DNA from: VXYK01 sp965214565
Lineage (GTDB): Bacteria > Actinomycetota > Acidimicrobiia > Acidimicrobiales > Aldehydirespiratoraceae
DNA: 64,000 nt
Direction: 5' to 3'
NCBI GenBank assembly: GCA_965214565.1
Contig: OZ243951.1
Coordinates: 2,108,001-2,172,000 of the forward strand
Position 1 is the stretch's first letter. Each line of letters starts with the position of its first letter. The notes under the pieces are model-generated. The model had not been told where the DNA came from. It saw only the letters and a program-made list of their open reading frames with translations, and searched no databases. Made by a program: the position numbers and the translations under genes. Shown one piece after another: positions 24,229-31,788 of this stretch.

Positions 24229-25451
24229 GTAATGAAATCGATCGTGCCCATCCGACCGTCAGTCAGAGTGATCAGCAGCCACCCGCGCACCATGTCCATG
24301 TCGGCAATCTCCCCGTCCACTTCAAGTTCGTGGATCGGAAGAAGTGTCTGAGAATCGACAGTCATGATTTTGGAGAGAACCTGATCACAGGTACTGACGA
24401 AGTAGTTGCATGATTGTTGGGCTACAACGAGGTTGCCGAGTTCATCACCAACTGGGATGGACCAGCCGGGCCCGCGTGAGTTCATCAAGGCGCTTTGCTG
24501 GGCGAGATCGGCAATACCAACCCAAGAAAACACTTCCGAGCCAAAGCTGTTGGAACTCCAGAGATCGAACGCGATACGAGCCTCGTCTAACCAACTAACG
24601 TTCTTGACGAAGGCATCAACACCAGAATAAGAATCCTTTGGATCAAATGACAATGTGAACAGGTTACTGTCTTGTTCAAGAGAGAAGAACGGATGCATCG
24701 GGTCAGAGTCGTCTAGGTGAACATCAAATTCTACCGTACCAATAGTGTGGAAGCCAGATCCAGAACCTATAGGAACCTCAAATAGGAGCGAACTCGCATT
24801 GCTAACGTCTGGAGATCCACCATCCAGAGCCAGCCACAAGGGAACTTCATTTTCAAAGAGCGCAGGTACTGTAAGGACTTCGAATCGCCCTCCCACTGGC
24901 TCACAGCAGATGCTAATCAGAACGTAACCGGGATCGATCCACTCGACCCCTGCGACAAATGAAATTCCGCTTTCTGAACCCGGAGGAAGGTTGGATTCAA
25001 GGTCGTCTGTGATCCTGTGGGTTACGCAATAATATGAATCATGATCGGCACCGTTGTATTCCCACAGGATATTAGTTTCACGGGTGGCTACGTCCACTAT
25101 AGCAATGCCGCATTCCTCCGTAGAAACAAGTATTGAATGCGGGTGATCGCCAGTGGGCACTATAGGTTGGTTGATTAATGTGAAATTGGGAATGATGCTC
25201 TCAAGCAACCTTGGAAGTCGTATCCATCGGTTGTGTGAAACATCGGGATCGTCCGTTGTGCTCTCATCATCACCACGGTAGTCTTGTGTCAAATTGGTCG
25301 ATAGGCTAGTTCTTTGCGGTTCAATAGACTCTACTGGGGCGTGTGATTCTGATTGATCACGTACTACAACACCATCGTTTGTACAGTTCGTCAAGACCAA
25401 TAAGCTGACGAAGAGCGTTCCAAAATAACAAGCCGTCGTATTGGATAGCAT
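24174..25451 (-). CDS. Predicted lipoprotein of unknown function, low GC
   Basis: A 425-residue protein. The N-terminus (LSNTTACYFGTLFVSLLVL followed by TNC) looks like a lipoprotein signal with Cys near residue 23; Asn at -1 is unusual. The rest lacks membrane segments and has repeated short stretches such as ILVSTEECGIAIVDVATRET and GRMGTIDFITGEFSVI, which resemble beta-propeller blades. The ATG at 25451 is chosen because upstream codons in this frame are only antisense to an fdhC copy. Base composition is visibly more AT-rich than its neighbours, suggesting transfer. The extreme C-terminus lies in repeat R2. Confidence 0.65.
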   Translation of the reverse strand: MLSNTTACYFGTLFVSLLVLTNCTNDGVVVRDQSESHAPVESIEPQRTSLSTNLTQDYRGDDESTTDDPDVSHNRWIRLPRLLESIIPNFTLINQPIVPTGDHPHSILVSTEECGIAIVDVATRETNILWEYNGADHDSYYCVTHRITDDLESNLPPGSESGISFVAGVEWIDPGYVLISICCEPVGGRFEVLTVPALFENEVPLWLALDGGSPDVSNASSLLFEVPIGSGSGFHTIGTVEFDVHLDDSDPMHPFFSLEQDSNLFTLSFDPKDSYSGVDAFVKNVSWLDEARIAFDLWSSNSFGSEVFSWVGIADLAQQSALMNSRGPGWSIPVGDELGNLVVAQQSCNYFVSTCDQVLSKIMTVDSQTLLPIHELEVDGEIADMDMVRGWLLITLTDGRMGTIDFITGEFSVIADGITHAVWME

Positions 25452-25503
25452 TTGGGATCGAATCTTCAGAGCAGTATCAGCAGTACGGGTAAGTGTAGTG
25501 ACC

Positions 25504-26033
25504 GGATGCGTCGTTACGGTGCGGGCCCGGACCGCTACGACCAGCCGGGCCTGCCTGCTGAGCGGATCTGTGAGGAGCCGAAGATCCAGGACGACCTCTA
25601 CATCCGCGACTATGACAAGTGTGTGTTGTGTTACAAGTGTGTGGAGGCTTGTGGTGACGATGCGCAGCACACGTTCGCGATCGCGGTGAGCGGACGGGGT
25701 TTCGACGCACGGATCTCCACGGAGTTCGACACTGTGCTGCCCGATTCGGCGTGTGTCTATTGCGGGAACTGCATCGGTGTGTGTCCGACGGGGGCGATCC
25801 AGTTCAAGACCGAGTTCGACATGCGCGCGGCGGGGGAGTGGCGGCCCGACGATCAGGAGGTCACCACGACTGTTTGTTCGTTCTGTGGTGTCGGCTGCAA
25901 TCTCGAGTTGCACACTCAAGACGACCAGATCGTGAAGGTGACCTCACCCGCAGACCATTCCGTCACCCACGGCCACCTCTGCATCAAAGGCCGTTTCGGC
26001 TGGCAGTACGTCCAACCCCCCACCCGCAGGTAA
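25504..26033 (+). pseudogene. Truncated second copy of fdhC (3' two thirds)
   Basis: About 525 bp (25504-26028) align without gaps to 21468-21992 of fdhC with roughly a dozen substitutions. The copy keeps both [4Fe-4S] cluster motifs and the Mo-site Fe4S4 domain but lacks the [2Fe-2S] domain and a plausible start. It ends QPPTRR-stop because the sequence diverges just before the original stop. The frame is still open, so the copy is recent or under constraint. A product would resemble a detached ferredoxin-like domain; I think expression unlikely. Confidence 0.8.
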
Positions 26034-26059
26034 CCGGAACGGGCAGTCAGCTGCCTGAG

Positions 26060-26098
26060 ACCCAATATATTGGGTGGTCATTACCCAATATATTGGGT
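26060..26098. promoter_or_regulatory. Twin perfect palindromes in the AAA_14 gene promoter
   Basis: ACCCAATATATTGGGT occurs at 26060-26075 and 26083-26098, centres 23 bp apart. The second abuts a TAGTCT box (26098-26103) that ends 6 nt before the GTG start. The sites would cover the -35 to -10 region. Confidence 0.75.
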
Positions 26099-26109
26099 AG
26101 TCTGCTTGC

Positions 26110-27420
26110 GTGACTCTTACAGAGCAGGGGCAATACCTACCGCGGTTGCTCGATGCCAGGCTGCGGGACACGTTGCGGTACTCGCCGGCCGTCGTCATCG
26201 AGGGCCCTCGGGGGTGTGGTAAGACCACCACGGGCAGCCAAGCGGCATCGTCGCTGTTGGCAATGGACGAAGTGGACTCTACTGGTGCCTCTGCAGGCGC
26301 GCTGCGTGCTCTTTTGAACCAAAACCCGCCTCTGCTGGTCGACGAGTGGCAGCTTGCCCCGGCGCTGTGGAACGCAGTGCGGCGGGAGAGCGACCGGCGC
26401 GCAGGCGCGCCGGGCCAGTTCATATTGACCGGCTCGTCGACGCTGCCCGACAACCCGATCCGCCACTCAGGCGCGGGCAGGCTCGCGTCGCTGCGTCTAC
26501 GGACTTTCTCCTCGTACGAGAGCGGTATGTCCAACGGTGCGGTGTCGTTGGCTGCCATGCTGCGGGGGGAGCCTGCGGACGCGGCTGCGGAACTGACCCT
26601 GTCACGCTTGGAGGTGGCCGAGGCGATTTGTCGGGGCGGTTGGCCGGCTTCGCTGAAGATGCCGTTGGAACAGGCTCTCAGCTATGTCGAGGCGTATGTG
26701 GATGCCATGTGCAACATCGACATCAGGCGCAGTATCGACTCTGCCCCCTATCGCAGCACCGAGACTGCCCGGCGGGTGTTGCGGTCCCTGGCCCGCAACA
26801 TCGGCACTGCGGCGTCGGTCAGCGCACTGGCTCGTGACACGGCCTCGGGTGAGCCGGTGCCACCGTTGGACCGCAAGACGCTTCCGGCGTTCATGGATGC
26901 CTTCGAGAACGTTTATGTGCGCGAAGACTGTTGGCCGTGGGGATTCCAGCCCGCCTCGAAACAGGCGATGAGGGTCAGACCCAAGCGTTTTCTGTCCGAC
27001 CCTTCGGTGGCCACCGGAGTCTTGCGGGTCGGCCCCCGCCGTCTGCTGGAGGAGTCCGAGTTCATGGGTGGTGCCTTCGAGTCGCTGGTCATGCGCGACC
27101 TTCGGGCCTACGCCGACGCCAACAACTCCGAGGTGCGCTACTACGCGGAGAGCGGGTTCGAAGTGGACGCAGTAGTGGAGGATCGCGACGGGTCGTGGGT
27201 TGCTGTGGAGGTGAAGCTGAGCTGCAGCCGCGTATCGATAGACAAGGCCAAGCGGGTCCTGAAACTCCTTGCCCGGCGGGCGCAGGAGGCGGGCAAGCGC
27301 CCGCCCTCCAAGCTGTTGGCAGTGTTCGGGGTGAACGCACCCGACGAGCACACTGGACTTCGCATAGCCCGCGAGGATGACGGCGTTGCCCTGGTGCCGA
27401 TCGCCGCGCTCGGCCCTTGA
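26110..27420 (+). CDS. AAA_14/DUF4143 family ATPase
   Basis: A 436-residue P-loop protein. Walker A is IEGPRGCGKTTTGSQ (about residues 30-44), Walker B-like LLVDEWQLAP and sensor-like FILTGSSTLPD; the C-terminal DUF4143 part contains GGAFESLVMRDL, EVRYYAESGFEVDAVVE and WVAVEVKLS, which resemble a PD-(D/E)XK nuclease-like core. The biological role of the family is unclear. The GTG is 6 nt after TAGTCT with twin palindromes overlapping, so tight regulation is likely. It sits at the end of the duplicated fdhC patch. A truncated paralogue is at 42409. Confidence 0.85.
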   Translation: MTLTEQGQYLPRLLDARLRDTLRYSPAVVIEGPRGCGKTTTGSQAASSLLAMDEVDSTGASAGALRALLNQNPPLLVDEWQLAPALWNAVRRESDRRAGAPGQFILTGSSTLPDNPIRHSGAGRLASLRLRTFSSYESGMSNGAVSLAAMLRGEPADAAAELTLSRLEVAEAICRGGWPASLKMPLEQALSYVEAYVDAMCNIDIRRSIDSAPYRSTETARRVLRSLARNIGTAASVSALARDTASGEPVPPLDRKTLPAFMDAFENVYVREDCWPWGFQPASKQAMRVRPKRFLSDPSVATGVLRVGPRRLLEESEFMGGAFESLVMRDLRAYADANNSEVRYYAESGFEVDAVVEDRDGSWVAVEVKLSCSRVSIDKAKRVLKLLARRAQEAGKRPPSKLLAVFGVNAPDEHTGLRIAREDDGVALVPIAALGP

Positions 27421-27425
27421 AGCAT

Positions 27426-28823
27426 CTAGACAGTCTGTGAGTGGCGTCGGTGGGTTTTGGTGGCGAGGGGGTAGCAGGCGGCGGCTACCAGGCTGAGAGC
27501 GGCGACTCCGGCCCAGTGGCTCAGACTGTGAAAGCTGCTCGCCTCAACGATCACGCCCGAAGCGAGGCCAGCCACGGCCCCTGAAGCGACCATGATAAAA
27601 TCGGCTGTTCCCTGCACATTCGCCCGTTCATGTGCGGGAAACGCCCCCGTGAGCAGGGAACTCCCGGCGATCATCGCGAACGACCATCCCAGGCCGATCA
27701 GGAACAGCCCGACGAACACGCCGAGACTGTCGGCGGGGTCTGTGTGTGAGGCCAGCTCACCTCCAACGAACAGGATCACGCCGGCGGCGGCCACCATGAC
27801 CTCGGTGGGCAGCCGGTCCACGAACCAGCCGACCACAGGAGCGAAGAAGAACATGCCGACGATGTGAAGGCTGATGACCAAGCCGATTATCTGAGTCTCG
27901 TGGTCGCCGTCGTCCATGTGCAGCGGAGTCACCGTCATGATCGCAACCATCACAGCCTGACCAACGGCCATGGCCGCCACCGCAATCAGCGCCTTCTGGT
28001 GCCGTGCGATCGCGGCCAGGGTCTCAAGAAAGCTCTGTTCTGCCGGATCTTGTCCGGGGCGCGGCACAACAGGTGCGGGAGGTTGCGGAACTGCGGCCGG
28101 CAACGGTCCCGCCGGATTATTCGGTTGGGTGCCAGCTGCCCCGGCCGCTGCTGCCCCGGCCGGTCTGACCGACTCCTCGGGCGCTGCCAGGCTCTTGGCC
28201 AGCAGCAGCGGGTCGGGTTCGAGCTTGAGCCAGACCACGAGTCCGGCAGCAGCAAAAACCACCGTCCCCATCAGGTACGGCCCCGAGAGGCGGGTCAGGC
28301 CGATCTGCTCCGCGAACCAGCCGGTCGGGCCGAGCGCCACGGTGGGTCCGAGAACTGAGCCGATGGACGACGCCCATACCAGCACACCGATGGACCGTGC
28401 CCGACGGTCCGGCAGCGCCAGGTCGGCTGCGGCATAGCGAGCGGCGAGGTTCGTGCCGTTGCCGACCCCGATTCCCAACGCACCCAGTACCAGCAGCGGA
28501 TAGAGCTCGACGAGCACCGCAAGGAACGCGGTCAGCGACCCCAGTCCCGCAACCAGCCAGCCGATTCTCAACCCGGGCCGACGACCGTTGACAGACATGT
28601 AGCGAGCGAGGGGGACCGCGGCGACGGCCCCACCAATACTGGTCATCGTCGCAGCCAGCGAAGCCAGAGCGTCGTTGTTGGTGATGTCCTCGGCCGCCAA
28701 CGTGGTGGCAGAGAAACCGCCTGCCATTCCCATCCCGGCAGGCCCGACCGACAACATCAGCACGATCAGTGTCCGCCGCTGGATCTTGGCGATGTCGGCT
28801 GTGTCTGTGGTCACCGCGGTCAC
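27426..28823 (-). CDS. Major facilitator superfamily transporter
   Basis: About 465 residues with roughly twelve hydrophobic segments, for example LIVLMLSVGPAGMGMAGGF near the start and FFFAPVVGWFVDRLPTEVM with an MFS loop motif in the second half. A Pro/Ala-rich central loop separates the two six-helix halves. The substrate is not evident. I take the GTG at 28823 as the start (VTAVTTDTADIAKIQRR); a longer frame to 28910 would overlap the divergent MttB gene. It converges with the AAA_14 gene, ending 6 bp away. Confidence 0.85.
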   Translation of the reverse strand: MTAVTTDTADIAKIQRRTLIVLMLSVGPAGMGMAGGFSATTLAAEDITNNDALASLAATMTSIGGAVAAVPLARYMSVNGRRPGLRIGWLVAGLGSLTAFLAVLVELYPLLVLGALGIGVGNGTNLAARYAAADLALPDRRARSIGVLVWASSIGSVLGPTVALGPTGWFAEQIGLTRLSGPYLMGTVVFAAAGLVVWLKLEPDPLLLAKSLAAPEESVRPAGAAAAGAAGTQPNNPAGPLPAAVPQPPAPVVPRPGQDPAEQSFLETLAAIARHQKALIAVAAMAVGQAVMVAIMTVTPLHMDDGDHETQIIGLVISLHIVGMFFFAPVVGWFVDRLPTEVMVAAAGVILFVGGELASHTDPADSLGVFVGLFLIGLGWSFAMIAGSSLLTGAFPAHERANVQGTADFIMVASGAVAGLASGVIVEASSFHSLSHWAGVAALSLVAAACYPLATKTHRRHSQTV

Positions 28824-28896
28824 CCTAACTGCTGTGCAGAACTGCCCAGTATCGCCAGACGGCTCAGGGCTTGTCGGTGAGGTTGAGACTAGTAGT

Positions 28897-30447
28897 GTGA
28901 CGGGTTCCATGAACGCGCAGTCTCCACCCCGGCGCAGGGGCCGCCGCGAGCGTCCGGCAGGGCCTGTTGCGCCGCCTCAACCCGAGTGGAGGCTGCACCG
29001 GCGGCACTTCGCTCCAACGGCGGTCGTCTCCGACGACGAACTCGAGTCGATCCATGAGTCCTCGCTGCTCGTGCTGCGCGACGTCGGTATGGACTTTCTT
29101 CATCCCCGTGCTACGAGGATGCTCGCTGAGGCAGGTGCCGATGTTGACGGCGAAAGGGTGCGTTTCGACCCGGAGATGGTCGTTGAGATGATCGGGACTG
29201 CACCAGCGGAGTTCGTGATACATGCCCCCAACCCCCGACACGACGTGGTTGTGGGGGGAGACAACGTGATCTTCGGGTCGGTCGCGAGCGCGCCCAACGC
29301 GGCTGACCGCAAAGGTGGGCGCCGTACCGGCAACCGCGCCGACTTCCGCAATCTCGTGCGGCTTGCGCAGAGCCTCAACTCGGTGCAGACCCATGGCGGT
29401 TATCCGGTCGAACCGATCGACATCCATCCCTCGGTGCGCCACTTGGAGGCGTTCCGAGATCTCTTGACGCTGTCAGACAAGGTTGTCGACGCCTACTCGC
29501 TCGGTGCGCAACGCAACATCGACTGTCTGGAGATGGTGCGCATCGTGCGCGGTGTCAGCGACTCCGAGCTCGACGAGCAGCCGTCGATCCACTCGGTCAT
29601 CAATGTCAGTTCCCCCCTTCGCCTCGACAAACCGATGATCGAGGGAATCCTGGAGTACTCGTCACGGAACCAGGTGATCATTCTGACGCCGTTCACGCTC
29701 GCCGGGGCGATGGCGCCGGTCACCGTGGCGGGAGCGGTGGTGCAACAGAACGCCGAGGCACTGGCCGGGATCGCTTTCACCCAGTTGGTGCGCGCCGGTG
29801 CTCCTGTGGTCTACGGCGGTTTCACTTCCAACGTCGACATGCAGTCTGGTGCCCCCGCTTTCGGTACTCCCGAATACATGCAGTCGGCGATGCTCGGGGG
29901 GCAGTTGGCGCGCCGTTACAACCTGCCGTACCGCTCCTCGAACGTGTGCGCCGCCAATGCGATCGACGCTCAGGCCGGCTACGAGTCTGTGTTCTCGCTG
30001 TGGGGGGCGATCATGGGCGGCGCCAACATTGTGTTCCACGGTGCAGGCTGGATGGAGGGCGGGCTCCACGCCGGCTTCGAGAAGATGGTCATCGACAATG
30101 ACCTGCTGCAGGGTGTGGCCGCCTTCCTGCAGCCGTTGGTGGTGGACGATGCTTCGATGGCTCTCGAAGCGATCGCAGACGTCGGACCCGGTGGACACTT
30201 CTTCGGTACCCAGCACACCCAGGACCGTTACCGGAGCGCCTTCTTCAAACCGGCGGTGTCTGACTGGCGCAACTACGAGTCATGGGTACTGGCCGGGTCG
30301 CCCACGGCGCTGGACCACGCCGAACGCCTGGTGGCTGAGCATCTGGCGGCCTACCAGCCCCCACCGCTCGACGATGCGCGGCAAGAAGAACTCCACGCTT
30401 ACATCGACCGCCGCGTCTCCGAGGGCGGGGTGGCAACGGACTACTGA
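28897..30447 (+). CDS. MttB-family (trimethylamine methyltransferase-like) protein, non-pyrrolysine
   Basis: A 516-residue MttB superfamily (COG5598) protein. Characterised non-Pyl members demethylate quaternary amines such as glycine betaine using a corrinoid protein. Landmarks are ESSLLVLRDVGMDFLHP, ADRKGGRRTGNRADFRNLVR, TPFTLAGAMAPVTVAGAVVQ and VFHGAGWMEGGLHAGFEKM. There is no in-frame amber codon, so no pyrrolysine. The N-terminus is Arg/Pro-rich as in its paralogue at 51940. The start is GTG 28897 or ATG 28909; neither has a strong ribosome site. It is followed by a Rieske oxygenase, a DMGDH-like and a DddP-like gene on the same strand. The substrate is inferred, not shown. Confidence 0.85.
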   Translation: MTGSMNAQSPPRRRGRRERPAGPVAPPQPEWRLHRRHFAPTAVVSDDELESIHESSLLVLRDVGMDFLHPRATRMLAEAGADVDGERVRFDPEMVVEMIGTAPAEFVIHAPNPRHDVVVGGDNVIFGSVASAPNAADRKGGRRTGNRADFRNLVRLAQSLNSVQTHGGYPVEPIDIHPSVRHLEAFRDLLTLSDKVVDAYSLGAQRNIDCLEMVRIVRGVSDSELDEQPSIHSVINVSSPLRLDKPMIEGILEYSSRNQVIILTPFTLAGAMAPVTVAGAVVQQNAEALAGIAFTQLVRAGAPVVYGGFTSNVDMQSGAPAFGTPEYMQSAMLGGQLARRYNLPYRSSNVCAANAIDAQAGYESVFSLWGAIMGGANIVFHGAGWMEGGLHAGFEKMVIDNDLLQGVAAFLQPLVVDDASMALEAIADVGPGGHFFGTQHTQDRYRSAFFKPAVSDWRNYESWVLAGSPTALDHAERLVAEHLAAYQPPPLDDARQEELHAYIDRRVSEGGVATDY

Positions 30448-30488
30448 TGAGGTAATTTCGGGGCGGCAGTGCGGAGCGACCAGAGGGG

Positions 30489-31763
30489 ATGCAGTTGAAG
30501 ATCGAACCAGTGCGAAACGAACTTTCGGGCCATGCCGCTGAGCGCTGGGCCGACGAATCGGTCTGGACTGCGACGAGGGCTCCGTTGACCTCGGCCACAG
30601 GGTTGCCGCCCGAGACGTACACGGACGGGGGCTTCTTCGCCGCCGAACGCAGCAGGTTGTTTGAACGCTCGTGGGTGGCGGTGGGCAACGCAGCCGAGGT
30701 CGCGGAGCCGGGCCGCCTGCTCGTGCGCCAGGTCGGCGGCCGGTCGATCCTCATCACCCGTGACCAGCAGAGCGTGCTGCGCGGCTTCGTGAACTCGTGT
30801 CGTCACCGCGGAACAGAACTGGCCGCAGCCGACTGCAACATCGGCAACACGATCCGCTGCCCGTATCACCGTTGGGGTTACGGACTCGATGGATCGCTCG
30901 TCTCCACGCCGCTGTTCGAGGAGATACCTCGCGACGACTTCAGCCGTGACGACTTCGGGCTCGTCGAAGTCCGGGTCGAGACGTGGGGTCTGCTGCTCTT
31001 CGCCTGCGTCGATGCGACAACGCCGCCGTTGCGCGAATGGCTCGGTGACCTCCCGGACCGTATGGGCGGCTACGGCTTCGAGCATTGGAGGGTGCAGGCG
31101 GAGGCGACCCTCGAGGTTCGGGCCAACTGGAAGCTGATCACCGAGAACTTCCAGGAGTACTACCACCTGGGGTGGGTTCACCCTGAGTTGGCGAAGGTCT
31201 CCCGAGTCAAGGACCACTACCGTTATCAGGGGCCGGGAATGTACTGCGGTCAGACCACCACGCCGGTCTCGGGCGACGACCGCGACGACTGGCTGGTACT
31301 GCCGCCCGCGGCGGGGCTCAACCAGTCTGACTCGGTGAGCGGGCGGTTTGTGGCTGTGTTCCCCAATGTGATGTTGGCGGTGCTGCCGAACCATGTGTTC
31401 CTGATCCGGCTCGAGCCGGTGGCGCCCGGGTTGACCAGGGAGCACTGCACGTTCCTGCTTCCTCCCTCCACACCCGAAGTCTCGGATGAGGACATGGCCC
31501 AGACCCGCAGTTTCTGGTTCGACGTCAACAACGAGGACATCGACATTGTCGAGCGTGGACAACGCGGGCTGGCCTCCGGGGCGGTGGCACCGGGTCCTCT
31601 AGCGCCGCGTTTCGAGGAGCCACTGCACCGCTTCCACAACATGGTTGCCGACATGATGACCGCGGAACGCCCCTCGAACATTGTGATCCCCTGCGGCGAC
31701 GACGACAGCGAGGCTGCTCGGCTGGGCACGGCCGTCAACCCCCACCCGCCCGAGTTCGGATAG
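30489..31763 (+). CDS. Rieske non-haem iron oxygenase alpha subunit, glycine betaine monooxygenase-like
   Basis: A 424-residue ring-hydroxylating-type oxygenase subunit. The Rieske cluster ligands are in NSCRHRGTEL and RCPYHRWGYGL. The catalytic iron site is near ANWKLITENFQEYYHLGWVH, as in GbcA-type and other quaternary-amine N-demethylases. Placed between an MttB homologue and a DMGDH-like gene, the likely reaction is oxidative removal of one methyl group from glycine betaine or a similar betaine. No reductase component is adjacent. AGAGGGG lies directly before the ATG at 30489, so a TTG at 30495 with 6-nt spacing may be the real start. Confidence 0.85.
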   Translation: MQLKIEPVRNELSGHAAERWADESVWTATRAPLTSATGLPPETYTDGGFFAAERSRLFERSWVAVGNAAEVAEPGRLLVRQVGGRSILITRDQQSVLRGFVNSCRHRGTELAAADCNIGNTIRCPYHRWGYGLDGSLVSTPLFEEIPRDDFSRDDFGLVEVRVETWGLLLFACVDATTPPLREWLGDLPDRMGGYGFEHWRVQAEATLEVRANWKLITENFQEYYHLGWVHPELAKVSRVKDHYRYQGPGMYCGQTTTPVSGDDRDDWLVLPPAAGLNQSDSVSGRFVAVFPNVMLAVLPNHVFLIRLEPVAPGLTREHCTFLLPPSTPEVSDEDMAQTRSFWFDVNNEDIDIVERGQRGLASGAVAPGPLAPRFEEPLHRFHNMVADMMTAERPSNIVIPCGDDDSEAARLGTAVNPHPPEFG

Positions 31764-31788
31764 CGGCAGAGAAAGGGCGAGCACCCGA

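Noticed and set aside
24174..25919. A 581-residue minus-strand frame covering the lipoprotein and beyond
   Set aside because: Its first 156 codons are antisense to the fdhC copy, and the same shadow frame exists opposite the real fdhC. The signal peptide starts at 25451.
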